From contig JAIWNF010000011.1 in the NCBI GenBank assembly GCA_025093555.1, forward strand, positions 372,001-436,000: a stretch of DNA of 64,000 nt, given 5' to 3'. A model generated the notes under the pieces. It did no database searches. It was given only the letters and a program-made list of their open reading frames with translations, and was not told where the DNA came from. Position numbers and translations under genes: made by a program. The stretch comes from Circinella umbellata. Its lineage: Eukaryota > Mucoromycota > Mucoromycetes > Mucorales > Lichtheimiaceae. This document shows positions 56,823-64,000 of this stretch, piece after piece. Positions within the stretch are counted from its first letter, which is position 1, and each line of letters begins with the position of its first letter.

Positions 56823-58886
56823 GCTATTACCAACAACTTTAGAAGATATTCAATATTGGTTATCAGAAGCGTATAACTGTGCTCAAATATTTACAGCCAT
56901 TGCAGGATTGTTAGCCATCTTGTTACCCATTCTCAGATCTTTTGCGATTTATCACCAATTCAGCGATGCTGTCTCGGGTGTTTTTGAAGTTGCTTGGCAA
57001 CGCATCGCTTGGTTATTATCATCATCGTCGTCTTCGACATCTTTAGTGATGTTTCCAGGCGAAGCGAGAGTTTGCCTTGGTTGTTCCGATCCTAATACAG
57101 CGGTTCTCGTAGCTGGCCTTGTGAACACAAAAAATTCGTGCTTTTTGAACGTCGTCCTTCAGGTTTCTCATAAGCAACAATATTGCATCATCACATATAC
57201 ACACAACTTACAGCTGATATTTTTATTTTTATTTATTTATTTTGTCTTTGTCTTTTACCCGCCCACCTTACTCAGGCTTTATCTTCGCTGGTAACTTTGC
57301 ATACTTATCTGAATGATCACCCCGTTGATGATCAGGGGCCTATCACAGGGTCTTTGTTGAAGACGATCCGACAACTCTCGAAACCACTAAAGCGGCATGC
57401 CTCATTCCGACCTAGAGATATGGTGGCGTCATTATTATCGAAACGTGTTATTATCAATCGTGAACAGCAGGATGCTCAGGAACTGTTTCAGCTCATTGTT
57501 GGAGCCCTTGATGCTGAAGCATCCAGTAGAAACGCGACGATACTCGGCGGTGGGCTGAAGTTTTTCACACAAACCAAACAACAATTTATGCACACAACAA
57601 CTCCCTTTACTGGTTTGCTCGCAAGTCGTTTATCATGCATACATTGTGGGTACACAGTAAGTTTTTCTTCTTCTTTTTTTCTGAATACATTCTTTTTGCT
57701 TCTTTTTTACATAAACAACACATAAACTCACACACCTGTTTTTTAAAAATAGGCGGCACTACGCCATTTCACTTTTAATAATATACAATTAACTGTTCCC
57801 CGTGCTGTAAGTACTTTTTTTTTTTTTTTGCTTTAAAATAAAAGTATTGCTTTTCGATTTCCTTATAATCATACCCTGTTCTAGTAGTATACCACCACTT
57901 TAGACGCATGTTTACGCCAGTACACATCTATTGAATATCTAAAAGATGCTACATGTCGTAGATGCTCTTTAGTTCATACCCTTAAAACACTTAAAGAACA
58001 ACAAATTGTTAAACCCAAGCAAAAAAGAAAAAGATTACTTGAAGAAATCGAATCACGGATAAAGTCGAATCGTATAGAGGATGAAATTGACGGTATCCAA
58101 TGTGTTGAAAGTCCACTCTCCACGAAACAAGTTATGTTTGCCAAAACACCTAAAATTCTCTGTCTTCATCTTTCACGTTCTGCTTTTCATGCTTCAGGTG
58201 CTGTGTACAAGAACACATGCCAGATCTTATTCCCAGAATATTTGGATTTGTCATCGTATACAACCAACGGAAATCTATGCACCCAGCCCAAGTATCCCAT
58301 ATCATCCCCTGGTGAAAGTACTGATAGTAACAATGTTAACCGTACGGCATTAGCATCATCTACAAGATACCGGCTTATGAGCACGATTGTACACTATGGT
58401 AGTCATAGCTATGGCCACTTTGTTGCATTCAAACGGCGAATTCTTCCAAAGAAGTGCATGTGTCCCAACTGCCAGGATGACAAAAGCGGACCTGAGTCGT
58501 GGGAAGACAGTCAGGACGAAGCTTGGTATCGTATTTCTGATTCTAAGGTTGATTTATGTTCATTTGATGTGGTAATTCAATCTAATCCGTATATGCTGTT
58601 GTACGAGTTAATGGATCAAGATTTCCAATGTGAAGAAGAGAAGAAAGAAAATGGAGAAGAAAATGAGGATGTAGATGATCTAATGGTAGCAGCTACATCC
58701 TCAAAGGACCTTCAAGATAGTACCAAATCTCCATCAACAACATCACCATATACGTATTCCACATCATCGTCAACGCAAGATGCAGAAGAAGCGCTGCGAA
58801 TAGCTAATTCCCTCTTGATGGATGATCAGAATAGCCGTGTAACTTCTCACTGGTCGGAAGCTAGACCAATAATTTCCACAACTTAA
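56821..58886 (+). CDS. Membrane-anchored ubiquitin carboxyl-terminal hydrolase (USP30/Ubp1-like)
   Basis: Deubiquitinating cysteine protease of the C19 family. Exons 56821-57162, 57276-57656, 57753-57806 and 57888-58886 give 591 residues. An N-terminal hydrophobic segment at about 21-44 (AQIFTAIAGLLAILLPILRS) predicts a membrane anchor, as in mitochondrial USP30 and yeast Ubp1. The Cys box is LVNTKNSCFLNVVLQALSSL, with Cys107 as nucleophile. QQDAQELFQLIVGAL is the QQDAxEF motif. CIHCGY and CRRC form the zinc-ribbon pair. The His box is YGSHSYGHFVAFKRR, followed by WYRISDSKV. A Glu-rich and Ser/Thr-rich tail completes the protein. Confidence 0.93.
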
Positions 58887-59063
58887 AATAAAAATTGATC
58901 TACACAATTGTATTTTGTGGGAAAAGTAAAATATCGGACAATGTGAGCTTGGACATTTTTGATATGTCAGCAAGATTTAACCAGCCTATAAAAAGTCATT
59001 CTCCTCCACATTTTTTCTGCATTAATTTTTATTTATTTGTTCTTATAACTACTATATTATACC

Positions 59064-60328
59064 ATGCCTGAAGGATATAAAGTTGATGTTTCTAAAGCCG
59101 TTGGCTATAAGTCTCCTATTCAAAAGGTATGGACATATATTTTAATGTTATGATTTGGAATTTAACAAGCTGTTTACGGATGTAAATTTACTCATGTTAA
59201 AATAACTTTTAGGTCGACTGTACCAAGCGAGATTTCGCTCTCTACGCCCTGAGTGTTGGTGTCAAGGAAGAAGAGATGAACTTCCTTTATGAACTTGGTA
59301 ATGTAACATTCCAGTTGTTGAGGAAGAATAAGAAACATAATATGAGAAACTGACCCGAATCCCACTTCCTTGATATAGATCCCTCGTTTGGCCCATTGCC
59401 AACCTACCCATTGGTTTTGGGTTTGAAGGGCGAAGGTGCTGACACCAATGTTTTTGGTGAATCAAAGGGTGATTCTATTCCTGGCATGCCTCCATATGAT
59501 CCCAATAAAATTGTTCACGGTGAGCAAGCTCTTCAAGTTCACAAGCCTTTTCCCAAGAACGGTGGTAAATTCGATTTGGAAAAGACTGTCACTGGTGTTT
59601 ATGACAAAGGTAACAAACATAACTTAAGATCTGATTTTATATATCCATGGTAACTAACATCTACACTTTATGTCCGCCGCCAGGTTCCGGCATGGTAATT
59701 GAAAGCACCATGGACCTTTATGATCAAAACAAGGTTCACTACTGCACCATGGTTTCCAAATCATTTGTCCGTGGTTATGGTGGTTGGAATGTAAGTTTTG
59801 TTATATTCAATAATAAAGGTTTTATATGATATATTTGGAATATATGATTTTAATGTTACGCTCTTGCTTTTTGTACAATAGGGTCCCAAGGGACCCAAGG
59901 CACCAAGCTATGCTCCCCCCAAACGTCAACCTGATGCTTTTGATTCCTTCAAGACCTCTGTTCAACAAGCTCAATTGTACCGTTTATCCGGTGATTACAA
60001 CCCTCTTCACATTGACGTCCCTGTTGCTCGTTCTGTTGGATTCCCCAACCCCATTTTGCACGGTTTGTGTACTTATGGTATTGCTGGCCACGCTATTCTT
60101 AAGCAGTTGGCTGGTAATGATCGATCTCGTTTCAAGTCCATCGAAGGTCGTTTCTCTAGCCCCGTCTTTCCCGGCGAAACTGTTGAAGTCTACATGTGGA
60201 AGGTTGATGATAAGGACCTTAAGGTCCAAGGTGTTATTTTTGCTGTCAAGGTTAAGGAACGTGATATTGTTGTTATCAACAACGGTTATGCTACTATTCA
60301 CAAGGAGTCCCCTGCTTCTAAGCTTTAA
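59064..60328 (+). CDS. Peroxisomal (R)-specific enoyl-CoA hydratase 2 (MaoC/hydratase-2, PTS1)
   Basis: Hot-dog hydratase of peroxisomal fatty-acid beta-oxidation that adds water to trans-2-enoyl-CoA to give the (R)-3-hydroxyacyl-CoA. Exons 59064-59126, 59213-59297, 59379-59609, 59684-59790 and 59882-60328 give 310 residues. It has the N-terminal hot-dog repeat and the catalytic hydratase-2 motif YRLSGDYNPLHIDVPVARSV with the Asp/His dyad, followed by GFPNPILHGLCTYGIAG. It ends SKL, a perfect peroxisomal targeting signal. In most fungi this domain is the C-terminal third of multifunctional enzyme Fox2; here it is a separate gene with its own signal. C-ending codons are frequent, suggesting high expression. 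It starts 177 bp after the USP stop. Confidence 0.93.
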
Positions 60329-60515
60329 ATTATATAAATTTCTTTTGTATCTCTCTTTCTCCCGTAACTTTTTTTTTTGCATTTTTCATCTTTTCTCTCC
60401 TTGTTGATCAGGAATCAACAAAAAATAAGCAATAAAAACTGACAATTATTTAAATTAATATTGTGGATTCAAAGACAAATGAATCTTTTTTAAGTTGTTG
60501 GGGTTTTATTACACG

Positions 60516-61504
60516 TCAAACTTTACGTGGATTAGGAAATTCTAAACGTCGGTGAAGACGAGCCGAAATATCAATAAAGTCAGGTTCATTGTCTGCAGTG
60601 ATAATGCCATGACGGATCATAAAGTCAATTGTCACCAAAGCACAATTGGGTTTCCATTCATTGTTTAAAATTGATTTTTTCACTTGATCCATATCCATCA
60701 AGTAAAAGTCCTCCACTTCACCATCCTTGGGTGTGGGTATAAAATCTTCTGGGATTGGTAAGTCAAACACATATCTTTTTCCCATTGATAAGCCGATTAG
60801 TAATTTTTTTTCATGATTTATTACTGTTATTATATTATTATTTCTCTTAACAAAGTAACAACTTACTGTGTTTCAGGTTGTAACCCTTGTTCGGTAGTAG
60901 TATAGTAAGAAACTATACCAGCATTTTTTGCTTTTTCAGCAATGAAAGGTGGGATACTTGCTTCTTCATCACACTCCTTCACCACGGTCTCCTTAGTCGA
61001 AAATTGATATGAAATACCACCAGCAACAACGTTATCCAGCATGGATGGCCATGTTTGCTTTGACTTACTACGACGTGCCACCCAAAGCTTATCACCAGTA
61101 TAACCATTAACGTGAACACCAAACGTGGAAATACCAAACAAAGGTGTAGCTGCACGTTCCATAACAAAGTCAGGAAGACCCGAATCACCGTAAACTGGGA
61201 AGAGTTCATTGCGCCATCCTTTAAGTGATGGTAATCCTTCTGCATGCCATTTATCCATAAGTTCTTTGACCACTTGAGTACGTTTATCGAATGAATCGAC
61301 CCAGGATTGGAATTCGACTTGATGAGTAATCTTGAATGGTTTATTTTCACAATCATCATTGTAATCAATTAATCGAGAGCGCACATTGGGCAATACATTG
61401 CCAATAACGCGCCCGTTTAAAACAATAGGAGTTGAGTTGTCATTTGGAGTACCATATGGATATTTGTCGCACTGTTCGACGACTTGGAGATAATTATCAA
61501 ACAT
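60516..61504 (-). CDS. DUF4743-Nudix hydrolase (thiamine-pyrophosphokinase-related, YJR142W-like)
   Basis: Exons 60867-61504 and 60516-60774 give 298 residues. The N-terminal DUF4743 region (MFDNYLQVVEQCDKYPYGTP; LPSLKGWRNELFPVYGDSG) precedes a Nudix fold: TFGVHVNGYTGDKLWVARRS, MLDNVVAGGISYQFSTKETV and VKECDEEASIP, the degenerate Nudix box. Related proteins hydrolyse oxidised thiamine pyrophosphate analogues or are annotated as thiamine pyrophosphokinase-related; the exact substrate here is not shown. The C-terminal VFDLPIPEDFIPTPKDGEVE and FYLMDMDQV are family signatures. Confidence 0.92.
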
Positions 61505-62031
61505 GAAAATAACTTTACACTAAATCTTATTTTTCTTTCCCGATCAGCATAAATTGATATTTGGGATTTTTCTGTTTTTTTTTTTGGATTCTTATTAAAA
61601 AATGAAATATGACCTGTATCGCCGAATCAATTACATGATGGCAAGTTGAAACCTCATACTAAAGTTTGCGTTCTTTCTTAGATAAAGGAAATTAGAGTAC
61701 TTCAAAACAAAAGCAGGCGGTCCAGTGATGGTTGCAGCACTGCATATAGCACGTACATACTCTATGCATATCTCTAATTGTTTATCCAATTTTCAATAAG
61801 TTATACATATTAATTTGAAACTTTTTGATGGAAAGCTCTACAGCAATGAAACATGACTACTAATAACTACTTCAAAGCACGCGTCGAAAAGACTATGATC
61901 GCGCGGAAAAAAGTATTGTTCGGAATAAAGTATTACGCTAAAGTATACAAACTGTTCTAAGCCACGAGGAGAAGTATTTGACAGCTCGTCGGGCCGGTTA
62001 CAACTTTTTTTTCTGGTAAACTTTGCCCACA
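61505..62031. other. Divergent promoter region, Nudix / XPT1
   Basis: About 525 bp between two divergent metabolic genes, locally less AT-rich from about 61700 to 62010. Short antisense frames are present but look like chance. No specific site recognised. Confidence 0.45.
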
Positions 62032-62721
62032 ATGTCCAAATTGTACATTAGGTAAATAAATATCACTTCTTGCCGAAAAAAGGTACCATTCTGACGGAAT
62101 TTTTAACTAACAAGTTCATTTCCGCAAACTTAAAATAGCTACAACCAAATCCACGAATCTGTTCGCAATGCTGTTGAACGTCACAAGATCAACAGCGACT
62201 TTGCGCCCGACCTTATGATCGGAATCAGTGGTGGTGGTCTTGTTCCTAGCCGAATCTTGCGCACTTTCTTGGACAAGCGCAACGACCGTAATGTTCCTAT
62301 TCAAGCTATTGGTTTGACCCTTTATGAAGAAATAGAACTTGCTCAAGCTCAGGGTGATTCCGGCGAAGGTATTAAGGTCCAAAAGACACAATGGTTGAAC
62401 TATGATGAAGTCTCCTTATTAGGTCGACGTATCTTGATTGTTGACGAAGTCGATGATACTCGTCAAACTTTAGCTTTTGCTATCAAAGAATTATTAAATG
62501 ATATCCACGCCGAAGAAGTCAAAAAAGGTTTGAAACCTGGCGAATCTGATACCCAAATTGGTGTGTTTGTCCTTCACAACAAGCTTAAACCAAAGAAGCG
62601 AGAATTGCCTGAAGAAATTATGAAGAATTACTTTGCTTGCGTAGAAATGCCTGATCAATGGCTCGTATATCCTTGGGATGCTGTTGATATTGAAGACCAT
62701 ACTGTTAAGTCTTCTATTTAA
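62032..62721 (+). CDS. XPT1: Xanthine/hypoxanthine phosphoribosyltransferase, Xpt1-like
   Basis: Purine-salvage enzyme of the type-I phosphoribosyltransferase fold. Exons 62032-62051 and 62139-62721 give 200 residues. The short first exon supplies MSKLYIS, which joins YNQIHESVRNAVERHK, as in yeast Xpt1. PDLMIGISGGGLVPSRILRT is the first substrate loop, and RRILIVDEVDDTRQTLAFAI is the PRPP-binding motif with its paired acids. The end QWLVYPWDAVDIEDHT is a strong family signature. Codon use is biased to C-ending codons early in exon 2, implying good expression. Confidence 0.95.
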
Positions 62722-63156
62722 AGAAACCCACACACAGACATTATATACACAGAGCATACAACAAACAAACAAACAAACATTAATTGTGCATCATAATCAT
62801 TTTCCTTCTTTCCATTAATAACCTCTCCTATTGTAATATTTTATTTGTAATACATTTTGCATGTCCCGCTTCTTTACTCTTTTAACCGCATTTTCATTTT
62901 AGTTAGTAATAATAAATCAACATAGAATTTTCACATATAATAACTGTTACGCAAATTTTTAATTAGCCGGAATGAAGTGTATTTTTTCATCGAATCAAAA
63001 AATTAGGCTTATGTAACATGGATAGATTTTGCGAAAAAAAAGTATGAACCACTAGTTTTTATTATTATAAACTAACAAATATGTTGACTGTACAATGGCA
63101 AAAGGAAAGAGATAGAAGTTATAGGGGTAATGTTCAGAATAAAAAGGTTAAGTACT
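62722..63156. other. Convergent intergenic region
   Basis: About 435 bp between the XPT1 and SDR stops, with an AAAC tetranucleotide tract near 62760-62778. No gene or RNA was recognised. Confidence 0.5.
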
Positions 63157-64000
63157 TTAGATACCACGACCACCAGTGACTTCGAGAGTATGACCAGTGA
63201 TATAAGAAGATAAAGGAGTGCAGAGCATCATGACGGAACCAGCAACTTCTTCAGTGTTACCAGCACGGCCTAAGGGGATATCAGCAAATGGGTTAACCTT
63301 ACTAGTGCGGTTGGCAGTTGGAACACCCAAGGCGACCTTTTGACCATCAATTTCAATGTTGGTACCAGTTTCCTTAGCACGAGTAAGACGGGTATCAACC
63401 CAACCGAATGCAACAGTGTTACAACGGACACCAAAGAGACCCCATTCCTTTGCAATGGTCTTAGTCAAACCTACGACACCAGCCTTGGCAGTAGCATAAT
63501 TAGCTTGGCCAACATTACCGTGGAGACCAGAAGTGGAAGAAATCTTTATATGAAAAAAAAATACATTCGTAGGTTTTAACATAACCAAATCCATAGCAAA
63601 CATTAATCATTTTCCTACATATTGATAACAACTACTTACGTTGACAATAGATTTATTTTCACCATCCTTCAAGCGCTATAAATATCAAAATACGAAAAAA
63701 ACATGTAGTGTGAGAAAATATTATCCAAATTTTTTTTTGTTAATACAACTTTCTTTTCTAACCATCTCCCACACACACAATATTTTTCTTCTACATATAC
63801 TCCCACTCCTCTAAACAAAGTTAAACTCACGAGATATTTAGCAGCAGCACGAAGAACACGGAAAGGTGCAGTTTGATGAACAATCAACATGGTTTCCCAT
63901 TGTTTGTCGGTCATCTTGTGAGCCATACCATCGAAAGTAAAGCCTGCGTTGTTGACAATGTGGTTGAGCTTACCAAAGGCCCTAAAGAAAACAAATGGTT
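63157..64000 (-). CDS. Short-chain dehydrogenase/reductase, FabG-like (partial)
   Basis: C-terminal part of a classical SDR oxidoreductase; the N-terminal Rossmann dinucleotide motif lies beyond the right edge. Exons seen: 63831-63981, 63640-63675 (36 nt) and 63157-63543. HIVNNAGFTFDGMAHK holds the NNAG motif; ISSTSGLHGNVGQANYATAK supplies the catalytic Ser and the YxxxK pair. The C-terminal DIPLGRAGNTEEVAGSVMML and SSYITGHTLEVTGGRGI resemble 3-oxoacyl-ACP reductases and related ketoreductases. An insertion (ETGTNIEIDGQKVALGVP) follows the active site. The protein ends GRGI, so it has no PTS1. Confidence 0.88.

Noticed and set aside
59064..64000. Hydratase 2 and SDR as a split peroxisomal multifunctional enzyme pair
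   Set aside because: The SDR ends GRGI without a PTS1, lies beyond two unrelated genes and resembles FabG-type reductases rather than the Fox2 dehydrogenase.
1..64000. CRISPR arrays, prophage, polyketide or other biosynthetic clusters, autonomous transposons
   Set aside because: None seen; the window is eukaryotic, and apart from the MITE-like element the content is single-copy-type housekeeping genes.

Overview
The window is nuclear DNA from a filamentous fungus, most likely a member of the Mucorales (Mucoromycota). The DNA is very AT-rich and the genes are intron-dense: introns are short (about 60-120 bp, GT...AG, often with a CTAAC-like branch point), and up to 18 coding exons occur in one gene. 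Intergenic DNA is full of homopolymers and microsatellites. The genes are typical fungal housekeeping genes. The genus assignment is inference; nothing in the window fixes the species. I rebuilt exon structures by hand, joining splice sites so that reading phase is kept and conserved protein motifs stay intact. For every complete multi-exon model the summed exon length is divisible by three.

Layout, left to right: eIF3g (-, partial, with a frame break); tRNA dihydrouridine synthase Dus3 (+); mitochondrial peptidase Icp55 (-); V-ATPase subunit e (+); a small unknown protein (+); a 749-bp MITE-like element flanked by TA; Nse3/MAGE of the Smc5/6 complex (+); Gid8 of the CTLH ubiquitin ligase (+); a PNK-like P-loop kinase (-); an FBXO9-type F-box protein (+); a membrane-anchored DUF4442 hot-dog protein (+); a low-complexity candidate regulator (+); two unknown proteins (+); proteasome subunit beta-2 (+); a low-complexity protein with a PP1-docking-like motif (+); inner-kinetochore CENP-T (-) in a 267-bp divergent pair with splicing factor Cwc22 (+); a secreted GPI-type cysteine-rich protein (-); an MFS transporter (+); a Boi/Pob1-like SH3-SAM-PH-CH polarity protein (-); an SPX-domain phosphate transporter (+); a divergent calmodulin (-); a copper-fist transcription factor (-); a membrane-anchored ubiquitin protease (+); a peroxisomal enoyl-CoA hydratase 2 with a C-terminal SKL (+); a DUF4743-Nudix protein (-); Xpt1-type purine phosphoribosyltransferase (+); and an SDR reductase (-, partial).

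The genes do not form a metabolic cluster or defence island. Themes recur, though: protein turnover (Gid8, FBXO9-like, Pup1, USP), chromosome maintenance (Nse3, CENP-T) and RNA processing (Dus3, Cwc22). The most notable observations are the MITE-like element with nested hairpins, a frame break in a homopolymer of an essential gene, two GC-AG introns in one gene, ATG-only first coding exons, CENP-T in a lineage reported to lack CENP-A, a calponin-homology domain fused to a Boi-type protein, and an unclassified regulator whose N-terminal region is open in two frames. I saw no tRNA, rRNA, CRISPR array or autonomous transposon.
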